Source of the DNA: Ciona intestinalis
Taxonomy: Eukaryota; Chordata; Ascidiacea; Phlebobranchia; Cionidae
NCBI RefSeq assembly: GCF_000224145.3
Contig: NW_004190416.2
Coordinates: forward strand, 186,001-250,000
Length of the DNA: 64,000 nt
Direction: 5' to 3'
Shown here: piece after piece, positions 48,701 to 59,000 of the stretch
Position numbering within the stretch: position 1 is the first letter of the stretch
Layout of the letters: each line of letters begins with the position of its first letter
Translations under genes and position numbers: made by a program
The notes under the pieces: generated by a model
What the model was told of the DNA's origin: nothing
Database searches by the model: none
Seen by the model: only the letters and a program-made list of their open reading frames with translations

Positions 48701-49324
48701 CCCGTTGTTAATTGTTTAAAACACGACCAGGGTATTTATATATTTTGTGCTAAAGGTGTCCCATCTTCCCCCACCCAATTATATACGTGTTTAATCTTTT
48801 CCATTTTAGGCGACAACGAACCTGGACAGCTTGATACTGAGACCAACCCCCTCCCAAAAGTTTGCGAGGGCATGCAGAACCTACCCATGTTCTCAAGCAA
48901 ATGCTACAAACCCGACACTGTGGGATCTGCTATACAATCACTTCAAAGTCGAGATTACGACGCTAGTATATCGGGCTCAGGCTCTGATTCAGATTGCCCA
49001 CCGGCCGGCCAGCAAATGTTGGCGAATCGTCCAAAGTATTCGGTTTCAGATAGCGGGTACAGTCATTCCAGCGGAGACGAGAGGATTCGCCATATTGATA
49101 GCATTAAATCAAGCTATAATCGCAATACGAAACGTAGCACCAGATCTTTGACCACAGATTGCCCGGAGTCTGATAGTAGTGACGCCTCCAGTGATGTAAG
49201 AAGGCAAAGAAGGGGCTCGCCTTCGTTCAGCCGAATTCCAGTCGGAATCATCCGATACCCAGTCGGCCCCAGAGACAATTGTACCAAAGGTTTCACTCGT
49301 GGATTTAGAAAATCTTTAGCGTGA
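36782..49324 (+). CDS. LARP6: La-related protein 6, seven exons
   Basis: RNA-binding protein; vertebrate LARP6 (Acheron) binds collagen mRNA stem-loops and controls translation and localisation. Exons: 36782-37301, 37705-37821, 39824-40014, 46952-47095, 47588-47785, 48229-48409 and 48810-49324. Phases agree, giving 621 aa against about 490 in human, the excess being a long N-terminal arm rich in Pro, His and Met. The La motif starts in exon 3 (DILEYYFSDDRLSRNGYLLK) and continues in exon 4 (NEEGYVSIKRIAALKRMKSL, then TRDIRTVV), about residues 250-325. An RRM-like fold follows in exons 5-6 (RTVIAINLPLPIPTVESV, then GLIEFETQEEAQGACREI). The C-terminus IIRYPVGPRDNCTKGFTRG matches the SUZ-C motif characteristic of LARP6. 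Exons 1-3 appear a second time (40392-43624) because of an assembly overlap. I use the first set, whose exon 1 is intact. Intron 3 is therefore probably about 3.6 kb shorter in reality. Confidence 0.93.
37375..37590. repeat. Second short repeat family, LARP6 intron 1
   Basis: ggcgtaggactctatatggg, ttagaatgtgcatatacatt and aatgggcaaacttaggccaa recur in related form in TTC39 intron 15 and elsewhere. Present again in copy B at about 40980-41190. Confidence 0.45.
37918..38035 (+). repeat. SINE tail, LARP6 intron 2
   Basis: Has caaagtaacatacgtggtaa, gtaacgactgtcgttttccc and gataaataaattacattgat. The assembly copy is at 41530-41646. Confidence 0.62.
38417..38610. mobile_element. MITE, LARP6 intron 2
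   Basis: Starts TATAGTAGGGTGGGAAAAGA with full core, ending with a worn terminus. Repeated in copy B at about 42030-42222. Confidence 0.7.
39041..39272. mobile_element. MITE with internal insertion, LARP6 intron 2
   Basis: Bounded by TATAGTAGGGTTGGAGAAGA and ccatctccccctaccctact. About 30 bp of taataattta-type sequence is duplicated inside the core. Repeated in copy B at about 42651-42882. Confidence 0.7.
39475..39790. repeat. Nested MITEs with poly-C/poly-A tract, LARP6 intron 2
   Basis: A partial MITE (39475-39560) runs into an 11-base C tract and a 12-base A tract (about 39563-39586), then a second copy starting agtaggttggggggaatggg and ending near 39785. The same arrangement is in copy B at 43085-43395, including the tract lengths. 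Confidence 0.65.
40191..40315. other. Assembly gap (125 N) between two overlapping contigs
   Basis: The run of unknown bases separates the two copies of the 3.48-kb segment. Its position at the end of copy A and start of copy B argues that the true gap size is negative. Confidence 0.97.
40316..43797. other. Copy B of the assembly overlap
   Basis: Begins with atatttttggtgaattaatt, equivalent to about 36708 in copy A, and matches it to the end of copy A. Most differences lie in the first 300 bp: extra bases in gggtcatgagg, cagcgaaatag and aaagctgttag. That is the pattern of low-quality sequence at a contig end. Confidence 0.93.
40392..43624 (+). pseudogene. Second copy of LARP6 exons 1-3 (likely assembly artefact)
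   Basis: Exon-1 copy 40392-40913 is 522 nt against 520 nt in the first copy. Two single-base insertions (near 40412 and 40558) break its frame, although later parts remain readable. The exon-2 copy 41317-41433 and exon-3 copy 43434-43624 are intact with the same splice sites. Exon 3 differs by one codon in the La motif: SDDR in the first copy reads SDDC here. I interpret it as the same exons sequenced twice, possibly from the two alleles, and not as a true pseudogene. If it were real, splicing from either exon 3 to exon 4 at 46952 would be possible. Confidence 0.75.
43895..44196. mobile_element. MITE fragment and complete MITE, LARP6 intron 3
   Basis: A worn fragment (tatagtataggttgcggtat, about 43897-43965) is followed by a complete copy from cagtagggtgggggaagatg to ccatcttccccaccctactc (about 43996-44196). 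Confidence 0.72.
44205..44400 (-). repeat. Arm 2 of the 195-bp inverted repeat
   Basis: Reverse complement of 33838-34035, from gttcgttctacacaaaactg to gtacatgataaacgtg, with only scattered mismatches. MITE ends abut it on both sides. Confidence 0.85.
44405..44840. repeat. Three MITE pieces in a row, LARP6 intron 3
   Basis: A diverged half copy (about 44405-44545), a short piece with gaccattgttaaatgtt (about 44550-44640) and a near-complete copy from tagtagtggggtgtggaaag to ttaccccacagtactaga (about 44640-44838) lie end to end. Confidence 0.65.
44841..45890. other. LARP6 intron 3, unique AT-rich DNA
   Basis: About 1 kb without a recognisable repeat family except a hAT-like word (caatggttcttaacccttga) near 45848. 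No coding exon is supported. Confidence 0.4.
45895..46005 (+). repeat. SINE tail, LARP6 intron 3
   Basis: Has aactcgtaaccggacacgag, gtgtatttaacagaccacca, gttataacttttgttgcccc and aataaataaatgaca in family order. Confidence 0.55.
46115..46313. mobile_element. MITE, complete copy, LARP6 intron 3
   Basis: Bounded by gtagtatggtgaagaagatg and ccatcttaccccactctact with full core. Confidence 0.75.
46692..46857. repeat. MITE, diverged subfamily, LARP6 intron 3
   Basis: Starts aaagtactgtggggataaat with gatacagttagcacataata and closes gggccatcttaccccaacct. Slightly shortened in the core. Confidence 0.62.
47119..47512. repeat. 71-bp satellite in LARP6 intron 4
   Basis: About 5.5 head-to-tail copies, with gtgtataag recurring at 47119, 47189, 47261, 47332, 47403 and 47474, a period of 70-72 bp. 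The unit contains actcatgttataact, gcatgaggtgtgtaaataca and ccatgtgtgtctg. Alternate copies share variants (acaccc versus acactc), which suggests expansion by a two-unit block. Words in it resemble the SINE tail. Confidence 0.93.
47870..47970. repeat. Second short repeat family, LARP6 intron 5
   Basis: gttgaggcatgccatggggc and cctggggttaggccagagct match the repeat seen near 28000, 38090 and 51520. Confidence 0.45.
48586..48786. mobile_element. MITE, complete copy, LARP6 intron 6
   Basis: Bounded by TATAGTAGGATGGGGGAAGA and atcttcccccacccaattat. It ends only about 25 bp before the acceptor of the last exon, and an open frame runs from it into that exon by chance. Confidence 0.8.
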
Positions 49325-50327
49325 CCAGCTACTTTTCAACTGTGTGCCTTATATACCATTTCCACTATCCTATTATTGCTTTTTTTGTTTAAAAAAATTG
49401 TTTAATCATAAGTTTCCATTTTGTGCTCGAAACACTATGAGAAAAGATTCTGAAGAGTCGCTGCTGCCAATCATACAGTTACTTGTTATAATGCATTTCG
49501 TGTTTCTTTAAACTTATCCTTTTACTTTTGAATTGTGTGGATGCTCATGTCACGAGCCATAGGCCGACGACAGCGGCCAGAAATATAAGCAGCAAAAGCA
49601 AATACGTGTCGTTGTTGTACTTACATTTTTGTCTCATCCACAGTAGCTAGGTTGTTAACACGCCGGGCTCAGTAGCAGATAGTTACGGGTTCGAGGCTCG
49701 GTGCTTCTTTTATAGGCGTGTGTGTCTTGGAAATAATCAGATATTACTTTTGAAACAGAACACCAGTGTTATAAGAACTATACTTACCCCGCCACGTGAG
49801 AGTAGATACCTTACATCGTTCAATTAAATAGCCAGGGCATCGTCGATTTTTAGTACAGTCACACGTAATTGATTCATAAAACTAACAGTAAAATGGTGTG
49901 CCAACATAGCAAAGGTTTTGAACTAGTCATTTTTACGTGTAGAATCAAATAAAACTCAGTTTAGTGGTCCCCGAAATATCGCCGTAAAAATATGTGCGTT
50001 GAAATATCGATCTCGGCTGCCGTCATGCGAGAACATTGTACTGCTTTACTTTCAGTCGCGAGTTGCTATGTTGTGTTTAGCTTGTGTTGAACGCTCTGTG
50101 TGGTTTTAGGTTCTTTACAGTGTTGTTTTTAGTACAAAACGAAGTTTTCATTGTTAGTGTGCAAGCTTATTATTTTTAAACGCCTAACATATTTTTTGTT
50201 GCTTTTTGTAGCGACTTTGTGAAACGTAATTTACGTATGGTCTTATACAGTAAAGGTATACAAGCAGACGAAGCACGGAAGCAGTATAACTTGATTAACA
50301 CAGCAAGTCCGATACCCACAGCAAGCC
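49325..50327. other. Spacer LARP6 / ZCCHC10
   Basis: About 1 kb holding the LARP6 3' UTR (possible AATAAA near 49947), a SINE copy and the ZCCHC10 upstream region. An acceptor-like tgctttttgtag before 50211 suggests that the first ZCCHC10 exon begins there, by cis or spliced-leader splicing. Confidence 0.45.
49650..49830 (+). repeat. tRNA-derived SINE downstream of LARP6
   Basis: Has taggttgttaacacgccggg and the B-box-like acgggttcgaggctcggtgc, then the tail with aacagaacaccagtgttata and ccccgccacgtgagagtaga. Confidence 0.62.
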
Positions 50328-51347
<1,020 letters not shown>

Positions 51348-51959
51348 TTCTTGTTGTTTGCAAACACTTTTATATAAGCAAGAAGATGGATTCATTTTAT
51401 AAATGCAGGAGTGGCAGTAACAGTTACACTTTCAAAATCTGCTAAAAAAATCTCATACCTTTGGGTGTAATCAAAGACGTATTCTAACAGGGGTTGGAGC
51501 CGGACCCCTTCTTTTTCTAAACAAAAAGGCACGGGGACCTACGATTTAGGCCAGAGCTATTCTCAAAATGGTGATGTCTTATAGTCAGATGTCATCCATC
51601 ATTTAAATATTTCATTTATTGGTCCAACAAAATTTCTAAATTTGAAGTATTCTCAGGATATTTTCATGTCATTTTAGTTCTTATATTTTGAAACATTGTT
51701 TATGTCTTGCCCTCTGTGTTAAATTTTACACTAAATCATAGAATTGAGAATTGCATGATGTGACTTATCTGCTTTGCATATTTGTATATATTTTTACAAA
51801 TTCTTGGCTTTGTAATTTCATTATGAGACTTGAACCTACTTCTACTTATGTCATTGTTTTTATTTTCTTGCTGCCGTAGTGCCAGTTTAATATGCAAAAT
51901 GCAATGTGTTTATGGCCAACCAACATATTGAACAATTTTTACCCCAATTTTTCTTCTAG
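51348..51959. other. Spacer ZCCHC10 / unrecognised exons
   Basis: 612 bp with a piece of the second short repeat family near 51510-51570 (ggacctacgatttaggccag). No supportable exon. This short spacer on one strand is compatible with either the ZCCHC10 3' UTR or an intercistronic region. Confidence 0.4.
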
Positions 51960-52547
51960 GTGCCCAGTCTCCCTTTAGGTACTCGTTACAATGAACAAAT
52001 GAAAGTAGGGTAGGGTGCAGGCTTGGTTCAGCAACACAACTTTAACCTTGGTGCTAATGTAAAGCTAATAACGGAAGCTCAGTTTGCTGCTTGGTGTTTG
52101 GAACTGAACAAGTTTCTAGCAAACGAACAGGTAATGTGTGTTCCTAGATTACTGAATTCTCTTGATTGCTATTACTACAGTAGCTTATTGTAAGTTTGGA
52201 GTTTGGGGACAAGTCTAAGTTTGCTCATTGGGTCATAACCCCAACTTAGCAATCAAACTGGAAATGTGTGTTCCTGGATTACTATAGTGGCTAGTTTTGA
52301 TTGGTATAGCCGCCAAACTTGTGGTAGCAGGGTAGGTAGGCCTATACAGGTTTGTATATTATGTCAATTTTTGCAATTACCATTTTAATGTATAACATGT
52401 GTCAATGTGTGTTAAGTTAAAAGTTTCCGTTCAATTTTTATCCATAGTCTATCACAAATATATTTTCTATTCAAGAATGTTCAACGTAATGAAATCAAGT
52501 TGTGTGATGAAGCGAAGATCAAGTGGGAATTGGAAACTATTATTTAG
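51960..52547 (+). CDS. Two exons of an unrecognised small protein, with an in-frame stop
   Basis: Exon 51960-52130 and exon 52476-52547 are both phase 0 with good splice sites (ttcttctag, cag/gtaatg, ttcaag) and end with a TAG. The readable peptide includes VPSLPLGTRYNEQMKVG, then GAGLVQQHNFNLGANVKLIT, AQFAAWCLELNKFLANEQ and a C-terminus AKIKWELETII. The composition and clean splicing look like real coding sequence, but I do not recognise the family and found no upstream exon with a start codon. A TAG at 52011-52013 interrupts the first exon within gtagggtagggt, a tandem 6-bp word. It could be a sequencing error, a true nonsense allele, or a sign that the exon starts later, after gtgcag at 52020. 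Function unknown. Confidence 0.5.
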
Positions 52548-52879
52548 CGAGGTTTGTATTTAAATGCTGGTGTTGTCTTACCCTTGTTTGTGTTATTGTT
52601 GGTTTATCCAATGTAAGTATATAGGTTGGAGAAATATTCACATTATCACATAAAGGATAAACTGCTACAAAATATGTTCAACACGCAGTAACTAATATAT
52701 TTCTGCTCAACTGAAAATAATCAAGTCGAATAAATTCTATTCTGTTAGATATTTATTCGCCTAAATTGGGGTTATTATCTCTTACTCAAATAGAAGCTAA
52801 CAGTCACATTCATACACAGACTTATTTTATATTTAAATACCAGTTCTCATACTTTACAGAAGGTATTGCATCCGCCCCC

Positions 52880-52906
52880 ATTTATATATATATATATATA
52901 TATATG
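52880..52906. repeat. (TA)n microsatellite
   Basis: A run of about eleven ta units lies about 100 bp before the first recognised exon of the FASTK-family gene. Confidence 0.75.
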
Positions 52907-53006
52907 CTATTTGTTCGTATTTTGTTATTTTTAGCCTATTTCAAGTATGTCACACCCTATTAGTAAATATATTTTTATTTTAAATTATCACAAATATTAT
53001 TTTCAG

Positions 53007-56000
53007 GTGTTTTGCTGTAACTTGCGAGCTGATCCATTACTGAGCCCAAAGAAAAGTCTGAGTTATGAAACTTTCACATACAATGCTGCAGCAGGTGCAT
53101 TATATGATATATTGACTACATGAATAATTCAGTGGGTTTTATGCGTGGTGGGCTTTCTTACATACAAACCCTCAAGGCAAACACACACATAGCACATACA
53201 CTAAGATAGATGAATCAGCACTTTAAAATTGTTTAAATCAACGTATGTTCTATTACTGTGAGGAACCGTTGTTACCCTTGTTGTTAAAATACATTGTTTA
53301 AAAGTGGTAAAATAATAGTTTAAAGTAAACTAAATGCTGGTATAATAAGGATGTGTGCAATTCATTACTTTAAATCAAGACATTTTCCTATTAGAGTCCT
53401 GAGCATATATTGTTAATGTTCTAATTGAATTTAAGTGCAAATGAATAGTTTTTAATAAAATAAACATTGGTAGTCCATAATAGTTGTTTATGCCAACAGC
53501 AAGTAAAGCAAGCTATAAAATTTGGTAACCTTTGAGTCATAAATAAGCATAAACAGAAAAAAATTATCACCATTTTATATATTCATAAAAATTTTCTTTT
53601 TCTTTTCCTGAATTGAGTCCAGATTGTAGCCCACAATTAGTGCTTTGCTTTGCATCCATTACTTTACCAATTACCTATTCTATGCATATTTAATGTAATT
53701 TAGTTGTAATTTTTATAAAACTTGTTTTTCCAACAGAAAATGAAGACAATGAAGTGGACCAGTATGACGATGATAAAGATACAACTGCACAAAAAAGTGG
53801 AAACGAAAATGAAACAAGTATGTGGACACGTGGTATACGTATTCTTATCTTAAACATACAATACATGCCGCGTGTATTTAATTTAAGTCACACTAACCCT
53901 CCAGCAACTCCAGCAGTGGAAAAATTCTAAATAAAATATAAAACCTTTTTAAACCACAACTAAATAGTTTTCACCCTTTTTTAATAATTTTCACCTGTGT
54001 AAAGTATTTTTAGGAGAACTGTTTGTATGGATGGATTACCATTCATGTATACACCATTGTAAATTCAATTATGTTTTGGAAGAATGTTTTGACTTCCTTG
54101 AAAAGTTGAAGATATATTGTTTATCAATGCATAATCCTAGCCATAACCATCGTTGCAGAATCAATTGTAGAGCAACCGAAACCTGCGTTGGAGCTTGGTT
54201 TATCACCCAGCCAACCCAACGCACCAGCAGTACTCGCACCCTCAGATACAAATGGTTCACTATATGATGACTTATCCATCAAAGGAAAGCGTGATTCAAA
54301 ACTTGCAAGTCACTTCAATTTGGCAGAAGCTACTTTCGCATCTGATTCTAAAAGCAGTGGAATCTGTAGCTTGCTTTCATCGGAACCAACTTCCATGGAC
54401 TTTACAGAAAGTAATTATTAAATGTAATTTCTTTTTGAGTCTCCTTCCCAAGGATACACACACCCACAATAGTATCAGAGCGAGCTTTTTAAACAATTTT
54501 AGCATTCGCCTAATGTTACACTGGATTTAGGGGCTATCTGTGTCAGCCCAATACAACAGCATGATATGAGCTTATTTAAGTAATTTACTCTTATAGTTTT
54601 CATGCAACCATCCTTGAAATTAAAGGCAGCTATAGGAAACCACGTTACTTGATATATAGAAATCCTATAAAAAGGAACCTCATAAAAAGTGGTTAATGCA
54701 GTGTTTTGTTTTTTTCTCTTAAGTATATACTAGGTGGCGCGACTGCTTAGTTGCAAACGGCGACAACAATCGAGGCAATTGCGCCATCTAGTAGTTATAT
54801 TTGTGGTACATATACCCAAAGACAGGATGCTGTTTTAGCTAACACTTGGGTACCATAACATACAATGTCACCCTTTACTTTCACTTTTGACTACTTATGT
54901 TATATTTTTACTTTATCCTTACAAACAGGTTTATCTCGATCGAAATCCACTGAGTCTGGCGTTCACTCTGGTGGGGAGAATGAGGTGGAAGAAGAAGATG
55001 TGAAAGTAACGGAAGCGTCTGTTGAGGGTAAGCTTATTTAATCTTGTATTTGATATAACCAGAGTTCTAACATGGTAACAGTTAAACTGTTGAGTTTGTT
55101 AAGAAGTGGATTAGTCAAGAGTTTCAATTCATAATCTGCAATCAATTGTAACCACAGTCTACTTCAAGTAAGAACCTTTTGTACCACAACACACTTTTAT
55201 AAGGGTTAATGGAGCAAAGGACCAGTGTTATACTGACTGTCATTGCCCCGCCACGCAAGGGTTAATAAGTCAAATACGCCAACGTGGTACTTATAAGCTG
55301 GCACCAGGTGTATGAAACAGAACATCCATGTTATAATGACTGTCGTTGCCCCACCACACAAGGGTTAATAAGTCAAATACGCCAACGTGGTACTTATAAG
55401 CTGGCACGAGGTGTATGAAACAGAACATCCATGTTATAATGACTGTCGTTGCCCCATCACACAAGGGTAAATAAGTTATATACGTTAACGTGGTAACTTG
55501 TAAGTGGCACGATGTGTATGAAACAGAACATCCGTGTTATAACAACTGTCGTTGCGTCGCCACGCGAGAATACATAAGTTACATACGGGGTAACTTGTAA
55601 GCGACCACAAGTTGTATAAAAATGAACAAACCACCATGCAAGGATAAATAAGTTACACACTTGAACACTTGGTAACCCTTAAACTGGCACGAGGTGTATA
55701 AAAGGGAACAAACCACCATGCACGGATAAATAAGTTACATACTTGAACACCTGGTAACCCTTAAACTCGCACAAGTTGTATAAAAATGAACAAACCACCA
55801 CGCAAGGCCAAGGATGAATATTAGGTAAGTTACATGCCTTTTTTCATTTATTGCATTACCCCAGCATCCGAAAACACCCAGAAGGAAATAGTTATTTGCG
55901 AAGATGAAGTTGATAAAATCGCAAAAGTTTTGGAATCTGTTGACTTAATGTGAGTAGATGTCATTTATTGATTAAGTTTCTATAATGGATTTATTCTAAT

Positions 56001-59000
56001 GCAGAGTTAGCTACACTGTGCTATACCCTTCATATTATAAATTAAAATTGATTGAAATACATTTGGAAAAATTTGTTTCTGCTAACTTCAAAATGAAGTG
56101 TACACAGTTTATTTTAATGTGTTAATCTTTTAGTGCTAGCATAGAAAATAAAATATACACGGTTTACTTTAATATGAAAATATTTTAGTGCTCGCATAAC
56201 AATAAAATAAAATGCAGTTTAGTTTAACATGCTTTAAAAAGACATTTAACCAATTTTTAATTTGATGTTTTGCGAAACCTTACTAGTTAAAAAACTATAT
56301 CATATAGGTTCTGTAAACAATCATAAACTGTAAATTTATAATGACTGTTAAATCATACCCAGTTAAAAGCTATGTAGGCCCCTAATAAATAATCACTCAT
56401 TAAGGTTTGGTTCTTACTTCTTAGTCCTGGTTTTAAATCAATATATTTTGCTTGAAGTTTAATTGTTTATTGATTAACCTAATGATGAACTGTCTATGAT
56501 ATGCTTTCAACTCTGTCAGGAAAATTTTAGCAGCTGTCAGTGTGATTGCTTTTGGCATTCTGGGTGTTGAGATAATGGGCCAACTCTGACCTAAACCATA
56601 TGCTTTTCCCTATTGCTCACACACAGGATAGAATAAAATCTTATTTTGCATATTTTAAAGGCATAAAAAAGTAAAAAGCCTATATTTCCCATATAATTAT
56701 AATACCTTTAAAGGTATAAGAACTTTAAGATTTTTTTAGTTTTATAATGTTTAAACGTTTTAAGTTTCCACTTCCGATTTGCCATTAATTCCCATCTCTT
56801 TATTCTTTTCATGGAAACTTTCCTTATGTTACAACATTCAAGCAGACAAAGGAGTGTCTTTATGTTATTGCAGCACTGAAAACAGTGCTAACATATAAAT
56901 ATATAGATTATAGGGGTAAAAATACTGTGTAAATAATTATGTATTAAGTTATATATGGATATAAAATACTATATAAGGATATACACAATAATATAGTGCT
57001 AAGAACATTGCTAATATATAAATATATATATTATAGTAGTGAAAAGTACAGTGTATATATATTATATAATATATAATTATATATATATTATATAATACTT
57101 TTCACAAATAAATTCACCCAATTTTATTCTAGTGGTGAAAACATTGCTGCTACCACCAGTATATTAGCGCATGCTATTGACGTCGATGAATTGGAATCAA
57201 AACTCTTTGAATCGGCAAGCATTGTAGCACCAATAGGTCAGTTTGATAAATTTAGTCATAACATAATTTTAGCTTTCAAAAAGTAGGTTTTGCCTATGAT
57301 AAAAATGTCAAATTAGTTTATTTTAAAGTTGTTACCAACAGTCACTTATAGCCAGTAGAAGCCCAATTTTTTAAATAAACTGCTGGAAACTCCCCATGTA
57401 TTTAAGTTTTTAATTTCAATTACAGTTAGAAAAAAATGGTTTAAAAAACACAAAAAAATCTAGAGTTTTGTCTTCTTTAACCTACCCCCTCGCATATGTA
57501 ACTTTAACCCTTCCCCTTACAGTGTGCAAGCAAACCACCACAGATGAGGAACTCCTTCAAGTCATCTCGCAATGCTCGTCACCACTAGATGTCCTCGCAT
57601 GCGTCCACCTTCACTCAACAACACTAAGCCCGATTTTATCAGTGGCTTGCATTCACCACATCTATCTGAAAACTTTGGCAAAATATCCACGCAACTCAAC
57701 AGAGTATAACAAGGTACTGTTGCAATGAAGCACCTCCAATCTACATTCTTGGTACCTCGGCATCTGTAGCTGCAAGCCATCGATGTTTATAATACAAGCA
57801 TTGAATAACAATTTGTAAGATAATTTGTTGGGACACGAAGTCTCTGTATAAGTTGCACAATAGAACACCTCATTTGTCCCCTTATGAGAGGGTAAATAAG
57901 TCAATATTAATGTAATTCTCTAGTATTAAGAGTGCTGGTTCTTTAACTGCTGTTTCTTAATAATTTAAAACGTTAAAAACAAATTTCTTCTTTAAACTGG
58001 TCTGGCAGTATCAAAAGATTAAGAAACACTGGGTTGGGTTAACTACCTTGCTTTATTTGTTTTATTTTCCTCATTAACCTCCTCCTTCCTGCAGCTCTGT
58101 GGTGAAGTTCTAACAAACCGTGATTTCCGTGACCTTGTGTTCATTATTGAGACAAACGTGAAGTTCATGAACAACTTTGCCCTGCTTACTGCAGCATCTG
58201 ACTTGCTCTACCTGCGTTTAACACTAAAGCAATCCACCATACCAGTTCTGTTGTCGCATATTGAATTTGAAAGCATGGATTTAGATGGTAAGAATGTCAC
58301 AATGTTTGTAGTTCTGTAGAGTTTACTTGCCAAGAGTTGGCCCATTACTTTGAGTCTTTAACACTAAGGATGCTACTTAGTTCTAAAAGCCTAGACCATA
58401 TCAAAAGAGTCAATACTTTATTATTAAATTAAACATTGTTTTTTTCCTATAAGTTTAGCAAGTCTTTTTGAATTGCACATTTTATCTAAAAAGCTGTACC
58501 TCGAGGGCTTTACAAATTTGAATTATATTGTCACATTAAACTCCCTCTGAAAATTCCAAATCTTAAAAGCTGTACAATATATCTTAATTTAATGTTATAA
58601 ATATTTACACTATTTTTCCACCAAAGTCATCAAATGTTTCCACAGAGCTTCGTTTGCTTGCAAGTTGCCTCCACACCCCCAACATATCATTAATCAACTC
58701 TGAATACATGTATAATGTATCGGCATCAGTTGCTATGAGGTGTATTGACCAAATACAAGATCTATATACACTCCTTAACATCATGAAGTGCTTTGGAAGG
58801 TAAAATTTAAACATTTTCTGTTAAAATGTTGATTCTCATTAAGATTTGAATAAATGGGTTATTAAAACTTATTTATCTTTGCGTGGCGGGGCATTGACTG
58901 TCGTTATAACACAGGTGTTCTGTTTCATACACTTCGTGCTTGCTTACAATATAAACCCCTTGTTTTAAATGCTGTAACAACAGCATAATAAAGTATATAT

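Noticed and set aside
48488-48809. Extension of the last LARP6 exon upstream into a 278-codon frame
   Set aside because: The upstream part translates a MITE. A good acceptor at 48808-48809 in the right phase gives the conserved exon.
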